Assembly (NCBI GenBank): GCA_963281255.1
Contig: OY725495.1
Location: 3,782,001-3,846,000, forward strand
Source of the DNA: Aphrocallistes beatrix
Taxonomy: Eukaryota > Porifera > Hexactinellida > Sceptrulophora > Aphrocallistidae
Direction of reading: 5' to 3'
DNA: 64,000 nucleotides
Below are positions 10,183 to 20,500 of this stretch, piece after piece. The notes under the pieces were generated by a model that was not told the origin of the DNA, did no database searches, and worked only from the letters and a program-made list of their open reading frames with translations. The position numbers and the translations under genes are program-made. How positions within the stretch are numbered: position 1 is the first letter of the stretch; every line of letters begins with the position of its first letter.

Positions 10183-10814
10183 AGTCTCAATGAGTTGGAT
10201 ATTAGTGGAGGATTGTAATTGTTTACTTGTTAAGTCATTTTGTATTTTCTATAATATGCAACTTCGTTTTGTGTGCTTGTAACCTATACTATGTACTCAT
10301 TCTATATAATGTTATGGCAGATAGTGAGTTGTTGTCAAATTGTTGATGATATATTTCCTCGTTCTATTTATCAATTCCCTCGGATAATACAATGATTGAA
10401 AAGTTTGAAAACTTCGAATATAAATCAAGCCCTCTTTCCGCATTTAAGTTGCGGCACTGCTGAACATTGTGCCACATGAGGCGCCTTCTTGGCGCCTAAT
10501 ATTGATTACTTTACTAAACCATGGATGCATAGATTAAATTCAAAATAAATGAGTGAACAGTGGCGTCATCCATTTTAGTGGTTATAGCATGTTTATATTT
10601 ATCAATTAATTGGGTCATTGATGCATCATGATGACTCACCAGTATTGGGTTATGTAACATCATATAATATATATGATCTGCTTTCAAATTTCAACCTTTT
10701 ATCTCTTAAAATGGAGTTGTGCTCATAATACTATTTTATCATATCTCATGATTTACAACGTAGTACCACATGATTTAGTTAAATCACAGGTTGAGAAGTT
10801 TTCTATTAAACCTT
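10183..10814. repeat. Duplicated spacer, copy 2 (D/E)
   Basis: Homologous to 6906-8047 without the hAT element, so it provides the empty insertion site. It contains GGCGCC-N5-GGCGCC near 10480-10496. No gene is seen. Confidence 0.75.
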
Positions 10815-10948
10815 GTGAAATTCAATATTATAGATGAGTCATACAAGTAACATAATATAGTATGTGTATATTGAGAAGATACTATCGTTCTCCTTAGTTA
10901 AATATGGATATGGTACTAGATCTTTTACTTTTTTGAAATTTATGTTGA
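10815..10948 (+). promoter_or_regulatory. Conserved proximal promoter block of copy E
   Basis: Same block as before copies C and D, ending at the copy E ATG (about 134 bp). Confidence 0.5.
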
Positions 10949-12937
10949 ATGGCAACTGATAGTGAGAATAATCTCACCTTAATGATGAGTACAGTTGAGG
11001 TTATCCTTAAAGAAACCCGGCTAGAAGAAACTATACCATATGAAAAAGTCGTTTTTCGTCCATTTTTATTCTTCGGATTAAAAATTCCCATCGTCCACAG
11101 ACCAGGACTCTACCTACATCTCTTCATTGTAAGTCTACAATACTTTTTCTTTTTCAACACTAAACTATTGCTTCAACATGCATTGGAACGTACTTTTAAT
11201 GTTGCGTTTGCTAATGATTTTTCCTATCCATTACTGATAACTAGTGCATACCTTATTCTTCCTTTTATTATGTACTTTTGCGATCGTCAAATGATTCGTA
11301 GGTATTATCTAATCTTATTTTGTCTCATAATTGCATTCTTATCAAGTTGTTTTCTCTTATCATTACTTACACTTGACGCGACTATTGGTTCTGTGCCATT
11401 GATTAATGCAACTAGCAATATAACGAATGTGAGTATTCCTGTCATCAACAATCCTCTCTACTACATAATTCCAGTAGATGTTTTGTCTGTTTTGAGTTTG
11501 ATTCTTTTTTCCATCAGTTTTGTGCTTTCTGATCTATTTACAATCGCTTTTGGTCTCGACATATTGCATGGTACACACTTCGAGACTCAGCTGCTATATT
11601 TCCCTCTCTTCTATATTGCAAGAAATTTAGGCGCTACTGCTGCTTATTTACAATATATTCGAGATTATAGAAACATTTCTTTTATCCATTGTTCAGTATC
11701 CACATTTGTAATGTTAATCGCAGTGCTTTTACTCATAATAGGGAGGCTCTGTGGATTCTTTAAAGACTCCGCTTTAGTTGCAAATAACTTCTCTTTCTAT
11801 AAAGGAATTAAGTTGATATTTTCTGCGTTAAAACTCAAATTTATCCATAAAAAGAGAGCTGATTTCAAATCACTGATGCTGTACACAGGAACAAAGAATA
11901 ACTATCATGACCCAAAGTCCTTAGTGAGCAGAACAGTTGCCATGCTCAAGATAAATCTGATATTTATTATTTTGATTCCATTGCTCGGGTCTTACCAGAT
12001 TTTATACCAACTTTTTCCAGAGCAATCTGAAACTTTGACCTTTCTCCCAAAACCAATATCTCAAGATCCTACCCACCATCATTGCGCTAAGAGAAATCAA
12101 TTTTACAATTATTGGGTGATAAATACATTAACTCTCGTTGTCTTTGTGGTTATTTTTGAATTCTTTTTCAACGACATAGTGTTCAATGTGGTGAGACAAG
12201 ATCTTCCTCGTTGGATTCGTTGCATACCTCGACGTCTGCTTTTCATCAGGAATAATTGTCTCTACGGAATGCGTAAAAAGCTCCACGCATACTTAACATT
12301 AGTTGATCCTATCTTGAAGAGAGTTTTCTGGGGATTGCCTTTCGGCTTATTGAGTGTGTTATGTGCTCTTACAGTGGAAATGTTACGCATTAATTTTACT
12401 TTTCTTTTGGATTGTATAACATCTGAACATAAAGCATACTATGGTTCTTATGTTCCTCTAATCGCTCAAGTCCCACAGTACATTTTCTCTGCAATGCAAG
12501 AAACCATATCTTTGATCGGACTTCTGCAATACGTCTATTATCTCTGTAGTGAGCATTTCCAAAATTCACTGAGAGGATTCTTTTTTTCGTTATTTTTTTT
12601 CTATTATGGTGTAGCAGGATTCATATCCAATCTTGTTTACTTCACTTTTGATCAAATATGTCGTGATAATTGTAATAATGACACTGTTACCACCAACATC
12701 ATCCCTCTAAATAACATCAATAACTCAACGGTATATTATGGATCTAAAAATCCATTATGCTTCGTTTTCAATTCAGATTGCAACAATAAACAACCAAATG
12801 GTTGGGTGGTGTGGGTTATAGCTATTCTACTCTACTTAACCATGATACCTCTTTTCTATTGGTTCTCGCATTACAAGCATTGGAAGAGAGTTCGAGACTT
12901 GAGACTGCATGAGTTGAGCTGGAATGAAGCGAATTGA
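10949..12937 (+). CDS. POT/SLC15-like membrane transporter, copy E
   Basis: Intronless, 662 residues. The N-terminus and last third are close to copies C and D, but the TM2-TM4 region is the most divergent of the set (SYPLLITSAYLILPFIMYFC and a different glycosylated loop). TM1 has VSLQYF in the ExxERF position. The TM10 helix QVPQYIFSAMQETISLIGLL is conserved. The last loop carries NNDTVTTN and NNINNST sites. The first ATG is in the context shared with copies C and D. Function beyond POT-like membrane transport is not inferable. Confidence 0.8.
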   Translation: MATDSENNLTLMMSTVEVILKETRLEETIPYEKVVFRPFLFFGLKIPIVHRPGLYLHLFIVSLQYFFFFNTKLLLQHALERTFNVAFANDFSYPLLITSAYLILPFIMYFCDRQMIRRYYLILFCLIIAFLSSCFLLSLLTLDATIGSVPLINATSNITNVSIPVINNPLYYIIPVDVLSVLSLILFSISFVLSDLFTIAFGLDILHGTHFETQLLYFPLFYIARNLGATAAYLQYIRDYRNISFIHCSVSTFVMLIAVLLLIIGRLCGFFKDSALVANNFSFYKGIKLIFSALKLKFIHKKRADFKSLMLYTGTKNNYHDPKSLVSRTVAMLKINLIFIILIPLLGSYQILYQLFPEQSETLTFLPKPISQDPTHHHCAKRNQFYNYWVINTLTLVVFVVIFEFFFNDIVFNVVRQDLPRWIRCIPRRLLFIRNNCLYGMRKKLHAYLTLVDPILKRVFWGLPFGLLSVLCALTVEMLRINFTFLLDCITSEHKAYYGSYVPLIAQVPQYIFSAMQETISLIGLLQYVYYLCSEHFQNSLRGFFFSLFFFYYGVAGFISNLVYFTFDQICRDNCNNDTVTTNIIPLNNINNSTVYYGSKNPLCFVFNSDCNNKQPNGWVVWVIAILLYLTMIPLFYWFSHYKHWKRVRDLRLHELSWNEAN

Positions 12938-13726
12938 AGTCTCAATGAGTTGGATATTTGTGGAGGGTTGTAATTGTTTATTAATTGAATCATTATGTAT
13001 TTTCTATAAATATGTAACTTCGTGTTGTGTGCTTGTAACCTATGCTATATACTCATTCTATATAATGTTACGGCAGATAGTGAGACGTTATGTCAATTTG
13101 TTAATGATATTTTCCCGTTCTATTATCAATTCGCTCGGGTAATTTTAATCATTGAAAAGTTTACTTCTAAAATGATGAATACCCAATGTAATTTAGCCAA
13201 ACATTGATATCGTCCCAGCTACTATACTATCTGAGGTAAATACAGTAGTTGATACTCGATTCAATTTACACATCCCTATGAATAATCTGGTTATATTTCT
13301 AGTGCACGTATCAGTGGCGACCATAGGATATTGGAGCAACTTCCCTATTATACGAAGATTGAATATATAATCATTCTTCATAACATACAGAAACATAGGA
13401 TATTTGCTGTAAAATGTGACTACTCATCCTCTTGTCTTCCTTTTATTGACTGATATAGTGCTTTATATTAAAAAACAGCAAAATATTTCAGAATAATTAA
13501 CTATAGTTTACTTCGTAGTCCCAATCCCAATCTTGTCTAAATATTTTACAAAAGATTAATGGAAAATTGTAATACATTAATACAAGTACATTGCTTATGA
13601 AAAGCAGAAATGTTGAATAGCACACAGTAAATCAATACAGAACATTAATTAATAACACAAAATAGAGATACTTTTTAAAGATAAGGTTGTAAAATAGATA
13701 AAGATATAACACATGATATTTTCAAC
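12938..13726. other. 3' flank of copy E and 3' flank of F5/8C gene 1
   Basis: 12938-13140 is the usual 3' flank of the transporter unit with an empty hAT site near 13055-13062. From about 13450 the sequence is the 3' flank of the F5/8C gene, repeated at 15353-15800. No additional gene is seen. Confidence 0.5.
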
Positions 13727-14269
13727 TCAGATCAAATCGATTGCCACATACAGAGGATGAAAAAATGAACTGACTGTACTTGTACCAGACATCCTGATAT
13801 AACGAATTTCTACTGGCTCTGCTAGTATTAATTCTTGGATCGACTTTCCAAGTTTCTGGTCTGCAATGCGACTCCAATTGACCTTATCCGACGAGATCTC
13901 TACGTTGTAAGTAAAGATGCGACTATCCAGATCATACAAACGAAATCGTATGAGGTTGATGGTAAAATATTCATTCAGTTCAATGTACATCCAGTGTCCA
14001 GCACCAATGGAACAATACCTATCGCTCGTTCCTAATTTGAGAGGATTGGGACTTTGGCAACTAAAAGTGTTTCCTGTAATAACTGCGTTGCTAATGGCGT
14101 ATTTCATTCTAGATCCTTTCGTTATTTCCTTTTCAATTTTGGCGATTTGATTCTGTAGTTGAAGAATCTTTCCGTCTTCCTGATCACTACATTGACAACT
14201 GCATGCACGAGTATTTTCGGAAGAAAAAATGATGGAGATGAATGTAAGAAATAATATTTCTTTATACAT
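13727..14269 (-). CDS. Small secreted F5/8C (discoidin-type) domain protein 1
   Basis: 180 residues starting at the ATG at 14269; the frame is open further upstream but lacks an ATG, and the paralogue starts at the same MYKE. An N-terminal signal peptide (MYKEILFLTFISIIFSS) precedes a CSCQC cluster, a short coiled coil (about 30-55) and a domain of about 125 residues resembling the F5/8 type C fold of BTBD9-type proteins (FTINLIRFRLYDLDSRIFTY, then VEISSDKVNW and EIRYIRMSG). Probably a secreted carbohydrate- or lipid-binding, possibly multimeric protein. A pyrimidine-rich tract ending in AG lies directly before the ATG, so a 5' UTR intron is possible. Tandem duplicate of 15802-16353. Confidence 0.8.
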   Translation of the reverse strand: MYKEILFLTFISIIFSSENTRACSCQCSDQEDGKILQLQNQIAKIEKEITKGSRMKYAISNAVITGNTFSCQSPNPLKLGTSDRYCSIGAGHWMYIELNEYFTINLIRFRLYDLDSRIFTYNVEISSDKVNWSRIADQKLGKSIQELILAEPVEIRYIRMSGTSTVSSFFHPLYVAIDLI

Positions 14270-15088
14270 GCTAAAGAAAAAAAAAGAAATTAATTGCAAA
14301 TTTAGCTGAATATATATCTAACTAGTACAAGTATATACGTAGTATAATTAGTACATGATTAAAGTTTTGAGACAAATGCTATATACGTATATGAGATACA
14401 GTACACCCTCGCTAATCCGAACAACTCTGTGCCAATGATCGAAAAAATCGTTCGGATTAGTAAATTTGCTCCGATTAGTGGAATAACACTAATTCAATGG
14501 GGTATTAACTATAATAAATTTGCTTTGTTATAATATTAATAATATAATTTAGTTACGATTGCTTTTAACGCGGTTTCTCAATCATTGAAATATATAATGT
14601 TACAAACGTTGATTCAAAGCATAGAGGCGAATAAAATTATATTTTGGGTGTTTGGATTGTAATAATGAAGTGTTCGGATTAGCGAGGGTGTACTGTAGTT
14701 GTATAGTAAGGGTCTTTATATTTTTAATATTTTAATGTTAGTATTGAAAATCCTAGTTTACTTAATTGAGAGTTGACTGTATTCATAAGTAAATTGATTG
14801 ACTATGTATATAAACACTGGAATAAAGGAATACTTATATCTTTTCAAGATATAATATATGATTCATATCAATAGACAATGGATCATCTCATCATTATTGT
14901 TTGTGAATATACGAGTTGAGATGAACTAATGAGTGCAGTTATATAATTTATTTCTATGTAAATTATTAGTTTTGAATATGATTAATACACTTTAATTATT
15001 CTAGTTAATTAAGATGAATCATATTTTTAAAGTAATTTCTTACATGTAACACTAGATACATTAATAATTAATCATATTTTTGAGTTGT
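14270..15088. other. Upstream region of F5/8C gene 1
   Basis: Holds a Tigger-like MITE (14399-14695) and two exact ATGAWTCAT palindromes at 14858-14866 and 15014-15022. Homologous to 16354-17005 upstream of gene 2, which lacks the MITE. Confidence 0.6.
14399..14695. mobile_element. Tigger/pogo-like MITE
   Basis: 297 bp with inverted ends CAGTACACCCTCGCTAATCC and its complement at the right, flanked by TA (14397-14398, 14696-14697). The homologous position upstream of gene 2 (near 16588) reads GGAGATATAGTAAG without an insert. No coding frame. Confidence 0.8.
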
Positions 15089-15352
15089 GATAGCACATGG
15101 CGAACTCCAGGCAAAAGTGGGGAATTGGTATAGCTACTGCCGTTGAAAGAGGTTTCTGACCCATTTCCAACCGGAAATAAGAAGTAGAGACCACTTCTAT
15201 CGAAATATGTCTCTGTTAGTGCAGTTTGAATACGGATACTAGGCATCCCGTTGATAGAGATAATCCCGTCTTCAGCACTAGCAATGCTTGAGAATGCCTC
15301 ATCAGTAGAGAAGTCAGAGAACACTGATGGATTTATATGACGAATATCACAG
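15089..15352 (-). pseudogene. Stray copy of FN3-receptor juxtamembrane exon
   Basis: About 260 bp nearly identical (roughly six differences plus a 10-base gap) to exon 18338-18641 of the receptor gene. The reading frame SDFSTDEAFSSIASAEDG through NSPLLPGVRH is still open, but the fragment has no splice context and lies beyond the receptor's stop codon. It sits between the two tandem F5/8C units, at their junction. Confidence 0.85.
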
Positions 15353-15493
15353 CTGATATAGTGCTTTATATTCAAGAAAACAAAATATTTTTAATAAACA
15401 ATTATCTATAGTTTACTTAGAAATCCCAATCCCATATTGTCTAATTATTCTACAAAATATTAAAGGAAAAAATGTAATATACTAATACAAATA

Positions 15494-15680
15494 CAGTCTA
15501 CTCTCCTTAATCGGGACACCGGATAATCAGGACACCCGTTAAATTGGAACAAGTCTACAGGAAAGGAATGATTCCCATACATAGAAGCTAATACTAAATT
15601 TTATCGGTTAATTTGGTAACTCAATTTATTTGGGACAAAATATCCGGGACCAAAGTGTCCCGATTAAGCAGAGTCACCTG
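15494..15680. mobile_element. Tigger/pogo-like MITE
   Basis: 187 bp, ends CAGTCTACTCTCCTTAATCG and a right end complementary to it (GATTAAGCAGAGTCACCTG), with TA on each side. The homologous 3' flank of gene 1 (near 13590) lacks the insert. Confidence 0.78.
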
Positions 15681-15801
15681 TATACTGCTTATGAAAACCA
15701 GAAATGTTGATAGTACACAGGAAATCAATACAGAACATTAATTAATAACACAAAATAGAGATACTTTTTAAGATCAAGATATACCACAGAATATATTCAA
15801 C

Positions 15802-16353
15802 TCAGATTAAATCGATTGTCACATGCATAAGTCGAAAAGATAAATTGGAAGTACTTGCACCAGACATTCTGATATAACGAATTTCTACTGGTTCTCGAAG
15901 TAATAATTCTTGCATCGACTTTCCAAGTTTTTCGCTTGCGACGCGATCCCATTTGACCTTATCCGACGAGATATCTACGTTGTAAGTAAAGATGCTACTA
16001 TCTAGATCATATAAACGAAATCGTATGAGGTTGATGGTAAAAGATTCATTCAGTTCAAAGTAAATCCATTCTCCAGCATTAAGAGAACAATACCTATTGC
16101 CTGTTCCCAATTTGAGAAGATTAGAACTTTGGCAATCATAAGTGTCTCCTGTAATAACTGCGTTGCTAATGGCGTATTTCATTCTAGATCTTTTCGTTAT
16201 TTCTTTTTCAATTTTTGTGATTTGATTCTGTAGTTGAAGTATCTTTCCGTCTACAATGTCTTCGCGATTATTACATTGACAACTGCATTCAGGAGAAGTT
16301 GCGGAAGAAAGAATGATGGAGATGAATGTAATAAATAATAATTCTTTATACAT
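15802..16353 (-). CDS. Small secreted F5/8C (discoidin-type) domain protein 2
   Basis: 183 residues, paralogue of 13727-14269. Signal peptide MYKELLFITFISIILSS, cysteine cluster CSCQC, short coil ending KEITKRSRMKYAIS, then the F5/8C-like domain with LNESFTINLIRFRLYDLDSS and VEIRYIRMSGAS. The ATG is preceded by a pyrimidine-rich tract and AG. Upstream it carries ATGAGTCAT (16774-16782) and ATGAATCAT (16918-16926). Likely secreted; the ligand is unknown. Confidence 0.82.
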   Translation of the reverse strand: MYKELLFITFISIILSSATSPECSCQCNNREDIVDGKILQLQNQITKIEKEITKRSRMKYAISNAVITGDTYDCQSSNLLKLGTGNRYCSLNAGEWIYFELNESFTINLIRFRLYDLDSSIFTYNVDISSDKVKWDRVASEKLGKSMQELLLREPVEIRYIRMSGASTSNLSFRLMHVTIDLI

Positions 16354-17503
16354 ACTAATGAAAAAAAAGAAATTAATTGCAAATTTAACTGAATATATAT
16401 ATCTAACTAGTAAAAGTATGTAGTAGTATAATTAGTACATGATTAAGTATAAATATTATTTGAAGTAAATTTGAATAGTCAAGAATACCAGGAGCGAAAG
16501 AGATGTAAGAGCAGCTCGCTTGATTTCCCGACCAAATTGGCAGTATACAGCAACTATTATAAGTTTTGAGCAAGTGCTATATATGGAGATATAGTAAGTG
16601 TCCTTATATTTTAACATTTTAATACTGGTGTGTTTGAAAATCCTAGTTTACTTAACTGAGAATTGACTGTTTTTATAAGTAAATTGATTGATAACTACGT
16701 ATATATAAAACCCTGGGACAAAGGAATACTTGAACCTTTCCAAAATATAATTTATGGTTCACATCAATAGACAATGAGTCATATCATTTTTATTGTTCGA
16801 GAATACATATACTAGTTGAAATGAATTATTAATGAGTTATATCATTTATTTCTATGTAAATCATTAGTTATTGAATAATCAAGAAGACACTTTAATGATT
16901 CTAGTATGTCAATTAGAATGAATCATTTTCTTTGAGTAATTAAGTAACTTACATGTAACACTACAAATATTAAAAATTAATCATTTTGTATGAGTTATGA
17001 TAGCATAGCTATGTATATATGTAGTATGACTGATCTAGCCTGAAGTTGAGTTTGAAATAAACGCTAAATACAAGTAATATAATATTCAAAAAGTAATAGA
17101 GGTGAGTATGAAAAAATGATTTCCAATTCTCTAAAATTCGGTTCTTGAATCTTCAACATTATGGTTATTTGCAATGGGAAAGTCTAGGACTGGACTTTTT
17201 TAAGCTAAGTTGACTAATTCATTGAAAATGGTGAAGAATTATGAACTATTCAAACTCACAAATATTAGTGCAGATTCAAATCAAAAGCAGTTTAATAGTT
17301 ACACAATCACAGCTTTACAATATTAACATTCCACACATGATGAAACCAACATAAATAATTAAAAAGAGTCATCATAAAGGTTATTACGTCATCATGACGC
17401 ATCAATAAACAAAAGAATTGACTTAAGTATCCATCACTGTGATATATATCATACAATGTACTGGAGATCAAACCCTAAATAAGTACGTATGATAGTTCTA
17501 ATA
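16354..17503. other. Upstream region of F5/8C gene 2 and 3' flank of FN3 receptor
   Basis: 16354-17005 is homologous to the gene 1 upstream region. 17190-17290 belongs to a dispersed repeat also present at 52840-52950 (AGTTGACTAATTCATTGAAA). A fragment near 17375-17410 (TACGTCATCATGACGCATCA) resembles the CRE-containing repeat at 39.2 and 42.4 kb. No gene. Confidence 0.5.
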
Positions 17504-20500
17504 TCAGACAGAAGTATCTCCTAACTCGGTAGAGACATCTATCGTAGGTTTAACTTCAGTCTCTGAATACCTAACTGCTTGTACATTAGTAATCACATCT
17601 TCTGATTTGGCAGTTTCAGGCAGGTCCATTGGAGCATTGCGAGTCTGTAAAGTTTTCCGGATCTTTCTCTTGTAATTTCCCCAGTAAATGCAAAACGCCA
17701 GCACGAGTCCGATAATAACAGCCACCAGTATGAGAAATACTAACAATATCGGAAGTAGAATACACTCCAGACATGTCGCATTAGTTGGAGCTATAAAAAA
17801 GACCAGTAAAGTCAAAATTTGTCAAGACATTCTCTGATAATGTAATTGATAGCTTTTTTCATAAATTACTTTGGTAAGTATCTGGACAAATGCCATTAGG
17901 ACTGCATAGGATATGGATGTGATATTATTCTGGCAATTAAATTGTGTGTTTTGGTCATTTCAACATGTCACGATTTCAATATGTCGCGATTTCAACATTC
18001 TCAACGGCTAACTAATATTGGGTATTTTAATGTGTAGTTTCAGATATAGATATTTTCACACCTGTATGCCAAATTTCACATTTCTAGCACCTCCCAGTTC
18101 CTCAATATACTTGCACAAACAAAAAAACCATTAAGTTTTAATATATAAGATTTAGTTGCCAAAATTGGTACATCCATGTCGAGGTTTTCATTGAACATTA
18201 TAGCAATGACTTACAAATGAATGCACTAGTACTTCCTCCAATTTGGGAAAGAGCTGCAGAGAATTGCTAGAAAAAACAAATAAAATAAAATACGCTTTAA
18301 GATCTATCAAATTCACTGAGATAGAGAAGCTACTTACTCCGTTCTGATCATAGAAAATAATGTAATAGCTGATCTCATGGCGAACTCCAGGTAAAAGTGG
18401 GGAATTGGTATAGCTACTGCCATTGAAAGAGGTTTCTGACCCATTTCCAACCGGAAATAAGAAGTAGAGACCACTTCTATCGAAATATGTCTCTGTTAGT
18501 GCGGCTTGAATATGGATACTAGGCATTCCGTTGATAGAGATAATCCCGTCTTCAGCACTAGCAATGCTTGAGAATGCCTCATCAGTAGAGAAGTCAGAGA
18601 ACACTGATGGATCGGATGAATCCGATATGACGAATATCACTCTAAATACAATAACGGCTTTGTTCAAATCAAATGTCTATGCGAATATTCGTCATCATTT
18701 CCCATCATATTTGTTAACTCACGCTATGTCAGCATCTGGATAGAAATTCTGAGTTGGAATCTGGATGAAAATACTTCCACTAACTTCGCTTGAAGGTATC
18801 GAAGTGTTTGGAAGGATAGGAAGCAGACCTGAAACTGAAGGAAAATGGAGACATTATTAACTAAAAAGCTCATTATACTCAAGTTATAAATTATATATAT
18901 GTGTACTAACTTCAAAAAATCGCTCAAGATAGGAAGAAATCTTTGCAAATTAAGTAACATATTTTGAAAAACAAGACTCTTGAAAATATACTGACATATT
19001 ATTATTTCCCCACTCCAAACAATGAGTAAAATAGTTTAGGGACCGAACCTTAAAAATCGAGATTTAAGAGGTCGCTAGATTTATATCGGTGCATTTTTAA
19101 CATACGTACTTGCAGGAAATGTAGTGAAAAGGAGTTCTGTGGAGTTGATTCCTTCCCCAACTTTATTGATAACTGAGATGGTAAGAAAATGTTGTGTGTT
19201 AGCAGTGAGGTTAGAGAGCATGGTTGTATAAGGACCCACTGTACTGACTGGTACCTGTACTCTGATCAGTGTAGGAGCAAGTCCTCTTTCTGAATAGTAG
19301 AGATTGAATGCGAGGAGAGCTGAGTTGATTGTTGTGTAGTCGAGATCCCATGTTACAGTGGCTTGAGATGATGACTCAACAGAAACTTGAACCATGATGG
19401 GTGGACCACTGGGAACTATAAATAGGATACATTTTCTTATCTTAGAGGAAAAACTGAGTATTGAAACTACATGAGAAACTTACGAGAACTTGGTTGAAGG
19501 AATGGGATCAACTGGGCTACTGCTGTAGATCCCATTGGATTGTTAGCTGAGATATTTACAAAGTATAAAAAATTAGGAAAGATAGCGTTTAGAATTATAG
19601 ACATTCCTGCAGGAGCAAACAGAGTTGAAACATCAGTGCTGAAAATATTTGTATTGATATTGTTTGTAGTGTTGAATAGATTTGTCGAAGAAAGAATCCC
19701 AATATATCTTACTGTGTATCCAGTTAGAGGGCCATTAAGGAAGGCTTGAGATATCAGAGGTAGGTTAAGCTGCACAGAAGTGGGAAGCTGAGAAGATAGA
19801 AATACTGAGCCAGGATCGAAAGGAGGCGAGTTTGGTGGAGCTAGAGTGAGAATATTGATTGAATGAAAGCGAAGATATCAATTATATATGCTCAATATAT
19901 GCTCAAAATATGCTCAAATTATGCTCAAATTATGCTCAAAATATGCTCAAATTATGCTCAAATTATGCTCAAATTATGCTCAAAATATGCTCAAAATATG
20001 CTCAAATTATGCTCAAATCATGCTCAAATTATGCTCAAATTATGCTCAAATTATGCTCAAATTATGCTCAAAATATGCTCAAAATATGCTCAAAATATGC
20101 TCAAATTATTCTCAAATTATGCTCAAATTATGTTGTATTGTATGATAGTAAGCTTTATTATCGGTCTGACAATCCAACTAGCGAAGAGATTTTGTGTATA
20201 GTGGAAATTTTGGAATTATTTTCCTACTGATTCTTATGTTAAATAATTTATACTTTGACTTAATTTGTTTATTATTTAGAAAGCTCACCAATGATTGGAG
20301 TCATCGCCATCTGAATAATATTACTACTGGGACCAACTCTATTTCCATTCACAGCTCTAACACTGATGTTATAAGTGTACCCTTCTTCTACGTTGGTGAA
20401 TTCAAACTGATAGCGAGTGGAAGCAGAAACTGGGTAGAGTTCGTTGACTAGAGAAGTTCTGTTGTAAGAAGCAAGGAAGTTGGTTTCTGTGAGGGAGATG

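Noticed and set aside
14800..14815. TATA box for the minus-strand F5/8C genes (TATATAAA)
   Set aside because: The canonical orientation is on the plus strand, opposite to the genes, and it is over 500 bp from the ATG.
19859..20230. Three overlapping plus-strand frames (MLKICSNYAQ repeats)
   Set aside because: They are the three frames of an 11-bp minisatellite inside an intron of a minus-strand gene.
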